DNA of 64,000 nucleotides from Chondrus crispus (taxonomy: Eukaryota > Rhodophyta > Florideophyceae > Gigartinales > Gigartinaceae): contig NW_005179276.1 of the NCBI RefSeq assembly GCF_000350225.1, positions 1-64,000 on the forward strand, in the 5' to 3' direction. Within the stretch, counting starts at the first letter, position 1; each line of letters starts with the position of its first letter. This document shows positions 45,368 to 56,214 of this stretch, piece by piece. Both the position numbers and the translations under genes were made by a program. The notes under the pieces are model-generated. The model was not told the DNA's origin. It saw only the letters and a list, made by a program, of their open reading frames with translations, and did no database searches.

Positions 45368-45768
45368 AAAAGTAGCAAAAAAGTTTTTTTGAATCTTTTT
45401 CAAATTTATCATTCTGTAATTCGAAACAATTTTTGAAACATTTCAGAAGCTATTTTGCCACTATCAAGAGACCAATTTCAATTGTTTGCATCTTTCCCAA
45501 ATTAGTACACAACACGTATTACACGGTTGACACAAAACCAACTGCGACACGTGTGACACACTACGCTAGGTTTGAAAATTGCACACGTGTTTCTTACTGT
45601 AATAGCTGTAAGCGTTGCACACCTGTACGCGTATTTAGCTGGAATTAGTGTTAGCCATAAGAAAATTCAAAATTTCAGTATAATTGTGAGGTGGCAGAAA
45701 GCTTGTTTTTTCTAAGGCTAAAGTAATTTACTAAATTACTTTGTGGAGACTTTAACTCACCAAACACT
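45368..45768. other. AT-rich spacer between zinc-finger ORF and gag
   Basis: No ORF. TTTTTCTAAG near 45705-45720 could act as a splice acceptor for gag mRNA, but I cannot pair it with a donor confidently. Confidence 0.3.
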
Positions 45769-47354
45769 ATGGATAACGGAATTGACGAGGCAGCTATAGA
45801 GACCATCACCAAGGAACTTAAAACGTATACACCACCATCTCCGGTTCACAATGATATTATATCAGTTATTACGCTACACATTACTCGCGCAAAATCTGAT
45901 AATATTTTGGACACAGAACTCGTAGAAAGATTACGTGAGGGCTTCCCTCTTGAAACTCTATATTCCTTCGAAGTACTGAAGGGCACCACGTTCGTTTTCA
46001 GAATCATCCGTGACTTCTTACGTGCAGAAGGTGTAGAGTATATCAGACATCCCGCAACTGACCGCATCTCATGGGGATTAGTAAAAATGTTATACTCAGA
46101 CTCGGACGACATCGATTTTGCTTATGAAAGGCTTGTTCAACACAAGAAAATTAGCCGAGCATGTATGCCTACTAACAAGGAAATTGAACGTCAAGCCGGC
46201 CCACTAGAACAAGGTTACCCCCCTGTGAGACGTGACTCCGAAGCAAGAGCCGCTCACAACATGGCATTGCAATTCAAGAACCAGGATAAATTCACCGGAA
46301 AACTGGGTGAGGACCTCACGGAACACATCAATAACTACATTGATGCCGCCCAGGGCTACAACCTTGACCAAACCAACAAACTTGCCTTTTTCCGCAACAT
46401 ATTCGATGGACAACCTAAGCGATTCTATCGAGAGAAGGTGAGGGACAGGTGTGGAAATTTTGGTCAGGCATGCCAAGTTATGCAAGACGAGTACAACAGC
46501 ATAACTCGGCAGAACAGAATCAGGAAGTACCTCCAGAGCCTGAGAATTCAATCTTTGATGCATGCCAAGAAGCTCAACACCGCAGAAGCTTTGGAAGAGT
46601 TACGTGAGATCATCACACGTTTTGCTCCTCAAGGACCACGGACTCACCGTTCCGAGAAAGACAAGGTGGAATACCTTTACAAGGCTGTCGTTGGTGCCCC
46701 GTGGGCCAAGTCAGCCCTTGCGAACTAGCAGTCCACATCTAATCCTTGGGACTTCCAACATCTGTATACGGCACTTGACGCTGCCTGGCTTCAAGTCCAG
46801 GAAGAGCAAGAAGGTAGAAAGAAATATCTGAACATCGGTCAATCTTCCCTACATAAAGAGACAAAATCTTCATCCAAATATACTCCTGATCTTTACTACG
46901 AAGGTCAGAAATATTACGGACGACCGAAGAAACCAGGATCACGCTCATCTGCCCCATTCAGGCCCCTCAAGACAGCATAAAGGGCGGTCAAAATGGGTTA
47001 GACCGTTATGGCAACCCCAGGCTATGCAACAATTGTCAGGACACCTATCATTTCATCAGGGACTGCCCCAAACCTCGCAACGTGATGCGAAATATTTCAT
47101 CGCAAGTCAGGAGATATCCGAAGAGAATCCATCAAATCCTCTTCGAACTCTGTCAACAAGTGGAAGATGCGTTGTTCTCTACAGACGAAAAAGACCCTTC
47201 TGCTACCCTTACAGTGGACAACTTCAAGCAAGAGGACTCTACCTCATCTGAGGATGGGACGCTTGAACATCCCGATAAAGGAGGACAGGTATTCCACGTT
47301 ACTGGTTCTGCGAATCGGGGCATTGCATCAGTCCTTGATCCAGAGGATTTTTGA
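45769..47354 (+). pseudogene. gag: Copia gag (stop and frameshift)
   Basis: ATG 45769 opens 319 codons. The capsid-like core includes MALQFKNQDKFTGKLGEDLT, then TEHINNYIDAAQGYNLDQTN and RFYREKVRDRCGNFGQA. TAG at 46726 interrupts it, and the same frame continues to about 46976 (KYYGRPKKPGSRSS). A +1 shift then reaches a knuckle CNNCQDTYHFIRDC (CX2CX4HX4C, near 47028) and a linker ending at TGA 47352. The knuckle lacks the usual Gly. Gag forms the particle and binds RNA. The order and spacing suit a copia gag whose original single frame has decayed. Confidence 0.8.
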
Positions 47355-48117
47355 GGAGAGGCAGTCTACTTTACCGTCGTAGTTTGAAGTCGAAAGAAAA
47401 TAAATCACGCTACGACACTGTCCTCAAGAAAAAACGGTCCCGCTACGAAATCTCGCGTAGGTCAAGGACAGCCCATGACATACGAAGAAACCGGCGTCTC
47501 AGAAAATCCTCCAACGATACAATGACCAATTCTGTGTTAAACTCTCGCCGAGGTCGTTCACAGATGAGAATCAATTTGGACGACGGCAGGAAAGACTGGC
47601 AGGGAGCTTGCATCGACACTGGACCACAACGCACTGTTATCGGACTACTACAAGCCAAAGCATACTGCAGATTTATTGGATGTAAGTTCAAACTAAAAGC
47701 GAACTTCAACCAGTACAGATTCGGTGTTGATGTGCAGAAGTCAATCGGATCAATCTCAATTCGATTACCGTTTCTCAAGAACGGATTTGTGGCAATTGAG
47801 GTTGACGTAGTTAGAGCGAATGTACCTTTTCTTTTGGGATTGGATTTGCTCGATAAACTTCAACTATACCTGGATACGACAAGAAATGTACTAATCAGTT
47901 CTCCGGGAAACAGTTCTGTCCCAGTCGCAAGGAAGTTTAGACATGTCTACCTGGAATGGAAACGGGAAGATGCAGTACTATTCTCAAGAAGTGAACCGGT
48001 CAAACTTCATAGAGGTTTTCGACACCCAACGGATACGAAACTTCTGAATCTCATCAGTAAAGCTCGGCCGCACGAGACCACCGAGGCCACCACAAAAGTC
48101 TTGAAAGATATCTCTAA
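47351..48117 (+). pseudogene. pol: Copia protease and N-terminal integrase
   Basis: Basic linker, then an aspartic protease with ACIDTGPQRTVIG (near 47608), flap region and VPFLLGLDLLDKLQ (the ILG-like motif). It is followed by the integrase zinc-binding start KLHRGFRHPTDTKLLNL (the HH half). The frame is cut after LKDISK by the MITE; the remainder to 48274 is MITE sequence. The partner CC half resumes at 48850. Confidence 0.82.
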
Positions 48118-48846
48118 GAGCAACCCCACAACGCACATCTATTTGATCAATAAAATTTCCGCTCACAATTTCAACCTCACCGCGCAATTCTATCGCTTTC
48201 CGAAATCGAATAGAACAATTTTGGGATCTATCCGAGCGCCGATAGATTCTAAAAACGTTCTATCCGGTGAATAGATTCTGCGATAGAATGCCACGTGCCA
48301 GGCGTGTCAGCCGAATTCTGGCCAATTGTGCATCCTTCTCGCCCGAGAACCTCCGCTGCTTCGTCGCTGCAGCATGCATTCCGGTGGCGCGTGACCTGTG
48401 CATGCTCGCGACGATGCTTTCATCATCGCCATCGCTGTCGTCCATATACTGTACTGAAGGACGTTTCCGAGGACTGTTCTCCGGTCCATTGGCGATGATA
48501 ACTCGTGAGAGCGCGTAGTTGAACAATACCCGAGAGAGGGCGCGCGACGAAGAGGGAAAGAGGGCACAGGCTGCGGAAGAGAGACATGCAGCCGCGCGGG
48601 ATTCACGGCGAGGGGTGGGCGTCTCGATGAACGATGGCCTCTTGGCAGACGATGTGTGACGTCTCGCCGTTGTCTGCGCAGGCATATAGCGATAGATTTG
48701 CAACATATGCGTTGGGGTTGACGCGAATAGATTCCACACGAATAGATTGACGAATAGGCACAAAATTCAATTCGGGCAACCGGCGAATGGTCAGCGTACA
48801 CGTTGTATTTCTATCCGGCAATAGAATCGACGCGGTGGAGATGCTC
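48118..48846. mobile_element. Harbinger-like MITE inserted in copia integrase
   Basis: 729 bp flanked by TAA (48115-48117 and 48847-48849). Ends are imperfect inverted repeats: GAGCAACCCCACAACGC and, from the right end inward, GAGCATCTCCACCGCGT. Removing the insert and one TAA rejoins integrase in frame between LKDISK and SCNTCQ. TWA target duplications and short GAGCA-type termini fit PIF/Harbinger; a 7-bp CTCTAAG duplication is the alternative reading. AATAGATT-like motifs cluster near both ends. It has no transposase of its own. Confidence 0.75.
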
Positions 48847-48849
48847 TAA

Positions 48850-51157
48850 GTCATGCAATACCTGTCAAAGGCTCGGATCACAACCAACTAGCTTCAAGAC
48901 CACGTTACCCACACTGCACGAAGTTAATTTTGGTGAAGAAATATCAATGGATCTGATGTTCGTCGAGGGAAAAGCAATTCTGCATATTGTCGACACTGCA
49001 ACTCGTTTCAGCTCGGCCATATTTTTAGACTCTCAGGGTCATAATTACGGACAATCAGTCAACGGAATATGGCTTGCTTTCCTTGAAGCGTGGTGCACTC
49101 TCTATACAGGATTCCCTAACCGCGTCAGAACTGATGCGGGATCCGTTTTCACTTCGCCTAGGTGGAAGGAAATGGCCGAAAGCGTTGGGATAGAACTTCG
49201 AATTTCAGGAGTCGAAGCTCACGACTCATTAGGCATCGGAGAAAGACTACACGCACCCCTCCGAAGAATTTATCGAAGAATAATATTCGACTTTCCTCAA
49301 ATTGACCGCAACATTGCATTGAAACTGTCAATCAAAGCCATGAACGATACCAACGGAGAAAACGGACTGGTTCCCTCACTAGTTGTATTCCGGATAATAC
49401 CAAGATTCCCAATCATTAGCTCAGATATACCCGCTCAGAAAGAAAGAATGCTTGCACTTTCAAAGGCACAAATGGAAATGAATGCTGTAGTGGCAGAGAG
49501 GCGCATTCTTGCTGCCCTTACCAGAAGAATCCCAACCGCAACCGATTGCGTATTTGAATTAGGTCAAGAAGTACTTGTATATCAAGAAAGAAGTAAAGAA
49601 TGGATTGGACCTGCTACCGTCACAGGTATAAGGGACAAAATATTTGATGTTAAGAGCAACGACGGGCAATGGCATAAGACCATGAACATGCAACAAGTTA
49701 AGCCTTATGTTCAAGAAAACTCTGAACCAACAGACATGCTCTCACGGGACGAGTTCCTTACTACAATGTTGAAGCCGTTTAAATCAGTAAACAGACCAAA
49801 ACCCTCTAATTTTGATGTAGAACTCACTGAAGTGATCAAACTTGGTGACCCTAGATCGACAGATGAAATATTTAGAGCCGCAAAGAAGAAGGAGCTGAGA
49901 GGTTTAATTGGAAAAGGAACTTGGAAGCTTGTCTCCAAGTCAGAAGTGCCTGAGAACGCAAATATTCTCGGTGGTAGATTTTTACTAGCAATAAAAGATG
50001 AAGGCACTAAAGATGAAGTATGGAAACCCCGTTTTGTAGTTCAAGGATACAGGGATAAGCTAAAAACGTCTCTTGTACATGATACTGCCACACCAAGGCA
50101 ACACTCCACACGAATTTTGATCGGATTGGCAGCAATATGCGGATTCCGACTATTTTCAACAGATGCGACTCAAGCATACCTTCAAAGTGCAGAAAAACTT
50201 ATGAGGGATGTATACATCAAACCAACCGAAGAATTTGAACTAAACCAGGACAAGTTGCTGAAATTGTTAAAACCTTTGTACGGTCTTGCCGACAGTGGTG
50301 ATTACTGGGGCCGTACCATCAGCAATCATATAAAAGAGGACTTGAACATGACCGGAACAACCGGTGATGGAGCATTTTTCTTTAAATGCATACGGGACAA
50401 GGTTGATGGCATGTGCATTACGTACGTCGACGATGCCCTCCAAGCATGTACCAAGGAGTATTCAGATCTCGCCCACAAGACAGGAGAGAAGTTCAAGTGT
50501 AAGGGAAGAGCTTACGATAAGTTTAGTTTCGTCGGAGTACAAGTTGAAAAAAAGGATTCTGAATACATGATCCACCAAACGTCGTACATCCGAAAGATAG
50601 AGAGGCTGCCGAACACAACCACGTACAAGTCTTATCGATCATTAAGAGTCAAATTAGCTTGGATTACCTACACTAGACCAGAAATTAGTTTCTCTATTGC
50701 TCAAGCCGCCCAGGTTACCGAATCACAGTATGCTACGGATCCAAAAATTCAAATCCGATACATTAACCGCACCATTAGACGACTCAAGAAAGAGCCATAC
50801 CTACCATTGATGTATCCCAAACTTGACGATAACAACTTACACAGAAGAGTTTATTCAGATGCTTCGTATGCAAACAACTCTGACGGCTCTTCACAGCTTG
50901 GATACATCATATTTATATGTGATAGCAGCAACCTTTGCCAACCACTCTATTGGTCGTCTCATAAGGCTAAACTAGTGTCAAGATCAGTTTTACGCAGCGA
51001 AACTATGGCCTTTGCTGACTCTTTTGATACGGCCTTCATGCTCAGACATGACATACAGAAGATGATGAACATAAAGATACCGATCCTAATGTTTACGGAT
51101 AGTCTCTCACTATTTGATTTTATCACAAAGGCATCTACAACGGTTGAAAAAGACTAA
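48850..51157 (+). pseudogene. pol: Copia integrase, reverse transcriptase and RNase H
   Basis: Native sequence resumes after the MITE with the zinc CxxC (SCNTCQRLG). Then the integrase core: MDLMFVEGKAILHIVDTATR, RTDAGSVFTS and DSLGIGERLH for the D, D, E residues. RT shows GTWKLVSKSEVPENANILG, KPRFVVQGYRDK, FSTDATQAYLQS and catalytic CITYVDDALQ (near 50430). RNase H shows YSDASYANNSDGSSQLGYI and SRSVLRSETMAFADS. 769 codons are uninterrupted, so most of pol is intact. It ends at 51155-51157 by a one-base loss; the tail continues in the next ORF. Confidence 0.92.
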
Positions 51158-51369
51158 TGATTGACCTCGAGGTAGCCAAAAAGGCGTACCAACAAAATGA
51201 AATGGAACAGATCGGATTCATTCGATGTGAACACAATCTAGCTGACTGCCTGACAAAGGCTAATGGTAACGATGCCCTTGTCAAAACGTTGAAATATGCA
51301 AAAATCAATCATCCTGTGGATCAATGGATTGACAGAAGCCAAACTGAGGATATGTCACGTCACAAGTAG
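51157..51369 (+). pseudogene. pol: Copia pol C-terminal tail (out of frame)
   Basis: Continues RNase H in another frame, with the copia end signature HNLADCLTKANGN. Overlapping TAATG joins it to the upstream ORF, consistent with a single-base deletion. Confidence 0.85.
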
Positions 51370-51375
51370 AGGGAG

Positions 51376-51733
51376 TGTGGAAATTATCAGCTGGCGGTGA
51401 CGGTTACTGTCCGCCAAGTGCATCCGAATCGCTGAAAAAGATGCATTAAATACGGACAGAATTTAATTGACCTCATCTGTCAACCTACAGTGCCTCTCTC
51501 AACAACTCTACTGATAAGGCAATAACTCGTAATTATCAGCACAAGAATCGAAAAGAAGAGAGTAAAACGGGAGGATGAGACGCGCGGGAGTAGTAGTATA
51601 AATAGTCAGAAGCCCGGGCAGAATAGCTGCTTCGGGCAAGCAAAAAAGGACGAAACCAGCACAGTAAATTGACGCGAACATTCTCGCCCGGTCCTGCCGG
51701 TTAACACTTACTGTTTTTTCTACTTTTGCGACA
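51376..51733 (+). repeat. 3' LTR of copia element
   Basis: 358 bp, about 98% identical to the 5' LTR by eye. Preceded by the polypurine GTAGAGGGAG (51366-51375). Confidence 0.96.
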
Positions 51734-51738
51734 CAAGG

Positions 51739-52811
51739 CGCTTTTGCGCACGTGCATTGCTGTACAGCACGGTCGGGTGCATGCCGCACTGTAGAGAATG
51801 CCCTCTACCGTAGTTGCTGGACAGAAACACGCGCGCACGCGGGGCAGTCACGTCCTGCTCAACCCGCTCTTGTCCTCCGCCTGTCCTTACCGTCGGTCCG
51901 GTGACCCCACCTCCCCTCTTCCGCACGCGCTGATGCTGCTTCGCCGGCCTCGCAGCCGGCCTTCCTCACGCAGATGGACGAGCTACGTCTCGCGCCCTCG
52001 CCCGCCGCCGCGCGCCGTCTCGCCGACCTGTGGCCGGGCCTGGCCTCGCTGAGCCCCGTCACCACGTCGCCGCCCGTGTAGGCCGCGCCCCGCCTACGCA
52101 ACGGGCGATGCGGAGTGGAAGACGTAGCGTGGCGTGAGGGAAGCTAATAGGACAAACCCCCGAGGGGGAGACTACCACAAGGGAACCGCGCTGACGCCTT
52201 TTCACCTCCGGGGGCGAGGAGTTGCATGACTATGGCTCCGTGAACGAGCGGTACTGACTGCCACCGCCATGGTCGCGCTGACCCCCTCCGGCGAGCCCAA
52301 GACTTCGCAGAAAGGGGAGGTCAACCAATACACCGACACCGTGCCCTCGCTACCGATTGCGAGAGAAGGCAAGAATAAACGCAACGGCTGCGTACTGTAA
52401 TCTCGCTACCGAGGCAAGGGACGAGGATGGAAACGCGACGGCAGCGCGCAATGCCCTCGCCGCCGACGGCGAGGAGCATGAAGGGGAAGAACGGACGAGG
52501 GGAACGGAGCATCAGAATTCGAAATGGAACAAAGGAAAGTCGCGCGTGCGCGAGGACCCGACCGACCGACAATAGGCAGACGTGAGGAAGGCGACCTCGC
52601 CGGTGTCGGGACGGAGAGGAGAGACTGCCAACGGAAAGAACGTGAACGGAAGGAGGAAGTAAGGAACGGAGCGCACGGCGCGCGAGGAAGCGTAAGACGT
52701 ACGCAGGAGAGCGGCGATTGGGAAAAAGAGGATCGAGTCGGGGAGGGAAGCACGAGGCGCCCTCCAAGCACATGTGAACGCGGACGTTCCCTCTTGAGGG
52801 GGGGCGTGTAG
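51739..52811. other. Sequence ahead of LTR C; 3' end of an older gypsy element
   Basis: GC-rich. The end carries GTGAACGCGGACGTT (52774-52788) and purine run GAGGGGGGG (52796-52804), the same pairing as at the end of element B. LTR C would thus be the 3' LTR of a mostly lost element as well as the 5' LTR of C. A frame near 51950-52080 (FLTQMDELRLAPSPAAARRL) looks codon-like but short. Long minus-strand ORFs here are composition artefacts. Confidence 0.4.
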
Positions 52812-53472
52812 TGTAGTATAATGACCGGCGCGAGCGCGCGGAGGTCATCGGACGGCCGTGTACGGTATACACGTGGGCGGTTGTGCCCACGTGTAGCGAG
52901 CGCGCGTGCCGAGCGGTCGTAATCTGGCATACTTGTACAGTAGTGCACGTGTCGGCCAAGCGGCAGTCTGCTAGCATTACGCGTGTACGCTAGCACACGT
53001 GGCATCCGTGCGGTAGTCTGTAAGCAGCGCGTGTGTACAGTAGTACGCAAGTGTAGCTGCAGCGTCCGCGTGGTAATTAAGAATTGAGGGGCTAGTTTTT
53101 TAATTGCGTACAGTACCTGGTACGCACTAGGCGGCAGGTACTGTATACTGGGACAGATGTCGGAGGCGTGCCTCTGAGGGGTTAAGACCTGACACCCGTC
53201 CCCACCAGTAAACTGTGCCAAGCTCGCCCTCGTCTCTTTCGCGCCTATATACGTCCGTTTCGGTTGTCTATCGCGCGCGCTGGATTCTAACCCGTTACCG
53301 GTCGCTCCCGTTCACGCACCACGGGGCTCCTGCGCGTAACCGGCCAGTGAGCCACGCCCTTTTCGCGAGATCGTCCGATCGGTTCAATTAGTGCGTCGCG
53401 TCCGCGCCGCGTGCTCCCTCGCTAAAGCCTCCGCCTCTCACCCAACCCAGGGCGGAGAGAAGTTATCCCACA
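52812..53472 (+). repeat. LTR of gypsy element C
   Basis: 661 bp, TGTAGTATAATGACC to GTTATCCCACA. TATA-like TATATA at 53246-53251. Hairpins include ACACGTGGGC/GCCCACGTGT (near 52870) and TACAGTACCTG/CAGGTACTGTA (53107-53148). A second copy lies at 13923-14565. Confidence 0.85.
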
Positions 53473-53475
53473 TTT

Positions 53476-53492
53476 TGGTACTCTTGTGGAGG
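53476..53492 (+). promoter_or_regulatory. Primer-binding site of element C
   Basis: TGGTACTCTTGTGGAGG starts three bases after the LTR end. It differs from the primer site shared by A, B and D, so another tRNA is implied. Confidence 0.5.
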
Positions 53493-53601
53493 GGATAACT
53501 CTTCAGGTTGAGCCGCACGCGTAGTCGCTCGATCGCGTGCAGAGCCGTACGGACGGAAAAGGTTGAGAAATCACCGCGTCGATTGCGAAGCGTATTAGAC
53601 T

Positions 53602-56214
53602 ATGAACCGACCGGAAGAAGAGGGAGACTCCGCCTCCGGGCGTCTGAGCACCCGCAGTGGCAGTGGCGCACCGCGCCTCCGGGTGGAGAACCCAGAAGCC
53701 CTGCTGCGACCGCCACCGCGACCGGGCCGTACGCGAGCGTCCGCATCGGATGTTACGCCGGCCGCGTTGGCAGGCACTGAGAATCGCGTCCAATGGATGG
53801 TCGACGCGATTCAGCCGCGCATCCAGGCCTGGGTCGGGGAGTTCCTCGCTACGGAACTCCCCCAGGTAGCGCGCGTATGCCTCGACCGAACGGTGCCCGC
53901 GCTCGTGGACGCGCACGTACGCAGTGCGATACCACCGCTTTTGGACGAACTTCTACCCGCTCAAGTCCAACGAGAGGTGGTGACCGCGCTCACCACTGTG
54001 GATGAATAATCCCCGTCCGGAACGGCTCTAAAGGGAGCGATCAGCTCCGCCGTGGCCAATCGTCTGGCCACGACCTTTCCAACCGAAGCGGGAGTCGACG
54101 CGCGCGCGCAGCGCGACTCAACCGCTCCGGATTTTACGCTACCGCACGCTGAACCGATCGGCGCCGCATCCGGGATCGGTATAGTGGCCCCTCACTCGGA
54201 GGGTAAGACCATTTACCTCCCACCAATTTATGGTGCTACAGGAGGGCCCACAGAAAATGGCCCTCCCGTACTCGCCGACACGGCTGGCCCCCGCGGGACA
54301 GAAAACCGCCTGGGGCACATCGCGACAGAAAAGCGACAGCGGTATCGGTCGAGCAGGAGAAGCGCACCCGGCGCTCAAGGCTACACCTCGGAGAGTACAG
54401 AAAACCCCTCCGAGGAAGAAGACACTAGACGTCGCAACAGAGCGACGCGCAAGAACCGCGACGGACGCTACGCGCGATACCGCGATGCCGGAGGGGTCGG
54501 TTACCCCTCCGATGATAACCGCGAAGGACGCTATACGCGATATCGTGATGCCGGAGGAGGTGGATACTCCTCCGATTACGAGGACACCGAGTCGGACGAA
54601 TCGCGCAGAAGCGACCGCAGAGGCCGCAATGCGCGCAACCGACGTCGGTTCCGGCGAGAGGACTTCGACCTGGACGACTACAGTAGCCCTGGCGGAGAAG
54701 GAGACCGCCATCGCAGAGGCAGAGACCGCCGGTCTGCCCCGAGGCGGGATCCGAAACGGTTGCCGGTGATCAGGCCGCTGAACGACCTGTTCATCAAGGC
54801 CGTCGACTACCGCACGTATACGGTAGAAAATCGCAGGGCGCGCTACGACGCGAGTACCGCGCAGCGAGTTAACCGTTATCGGAAGAAGCTGGACGTCCAA
54901 CTGAAAACCCACACGTTCGGTGGTCAAGATCCAATCGCGGTGCTAGGATTTCTCGCGCGCTTCAAGATGGCCTGCGAGCACAATGGGGTCAGCGAAGGCG
55001 CGGCCGTATGGTGTTTCCAGTTCTATTTGACTGGGCAGGCTCACGCCTTGATCCAGTCCAGGCTACACGGGAACACCATGGCGGTCGATGCGGAGCAGCA
55101 CGACATGCTCGAAACCTACGCGGAAGTCGTTAACTTTTTATTACGCACGTACGCGACGGACGAAGTTATTTCCGAAGCGGTCGGTGATGTCACCTCCTTC
55201 CGTCAGAGCTCAAATATGACGGAGGAGGTGTACAGTAACCAGTTGTGGGACAAGGCGTTGCGCTGCGGAACCGTATTTTCAGACAGGCGCTTGAAGTCCC
55301 TTTTCGTTGAGGGACTTCTGCCAGCGACGTGCGCGCAGGTACGGAATTATCTCGCGACGCATCTGGACGTGGACTACCAAGCGGTGGCACGCTACGCGCA
55401 AGCGATAGGCGAGACGCACTACTCGGCTCAAAGACAGGCGACCTCGCTCTTGTCGCCTCAACCACCGTCCGATTCGGTGAGAAGATTCACGCGCAACGCG
55501 CTGACAAGGCCCGTGCTGTCGGTCAAGTCACTATCTGAACTCCCGACAGCGCGCGGATCCAAAACGGAGGAGATACTGGCGGTGACGGACCAGTCGGTGA
55601 CGCAGAGCTCGCTTAGCTCGCCGCCGACTAGCTACCATGCGTCACCGGCCTCGTCCCCGGCGGGCGCACCGATGGCGCCCGCCCAACAAGGTGACGCGCG
55701 CGCATATCCGTACGGAAGGCCAGTACAGAACCAGCGGGTCCGGTTCTTCAACCAAGGATTACCTGGACCCCCGCCGTGTCGGTTCTGTCTGGACCTGACC
55801 CACCGCCAGGAGCAATGTCCTGTGGTGGCAGATAGCGCGCTGCGGTCGAAGCTTTTGCAGGCCCGCGAGGCCAATTATCAAAAGCTTCGGATCCGTCAAG
55901 GTCTCCGCCCGGGTTCGCCGTTCGAGCGTCAACCGCCGTCCGCTTGGCGAAATTCCGGTGGGCAGGCTCCCACGGGCATCAACGTGGTCGATCCGCGCGA
56001 GACCGTCCAATCGGAAGAACCCGCACTACCGCTGACGGACGAGGGGCCCGAGGACCTTGGGTTGACGAGGGAAGCCCGGGGAGGACGCGTAAAGGCGTCG
56101 ACGATCCTCCTCGTGCCAAGCCTCAATAAACAAGGCACCCCGTCGACCGCTTCGGTACGCGCGCAATCGCAGAGCCGAACGGACGAAGCGGCAATTTGCT
56201 TCTTCAAGAAGTAA
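53602..56214 (+). pseudogene. gag: Gag of gypsy element C
   Basis: ATG 53602 opens a frame broken only by TAA at 54007-54009 and ending at TAA 56212-56214. The N-terminal part is predicted helical (WMVDAIQPRIQAWVGEFLAT). A low-complexity Arg/Asp/Tyr stretch with degenerate repeats follows (GRYARYRDAGGVGYPSDDN). The capsid region has DYRTYTV, THTFGGQDPIAVLGFLARFK and FRQSSNMTEEVYSNQLWDK, then a CCHC knuckle CRFCLDLTHRQEQC near 55777. The protease lies in the same frame after one stop, so gag-pol was probably a single frame here, unlike B and D. Confidence 0.88.

Larger units (their letters stand above)
44099..51733 (+). mobile_element. Ty1/copia element with TSD CAAGG
   Basis: 7635 bp between 5-bp direct repeats CAAGG (44094-44098 and 51734-51738). 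LTRs of 357 and 358 bp differ at about seven substitutions and one indel by my count (about 2%). Order inside: intron plus zinc-finger ORF, gag, protease, integrase, RT, RNase H, polypurine AGTAGAGGGAG. Integrase ahead of RT marks copia. The element is crippled by a stop and frameshifts in gag/pol and by a 729-bp MITE in integrase. Confidence 0.96.

Noticed and set aside
52406..53221. 271-codon minus-strand ORF
   Set aside because: It lies antisense across LTR C and its flank; GC-rich composition keeps frames open. No domain.
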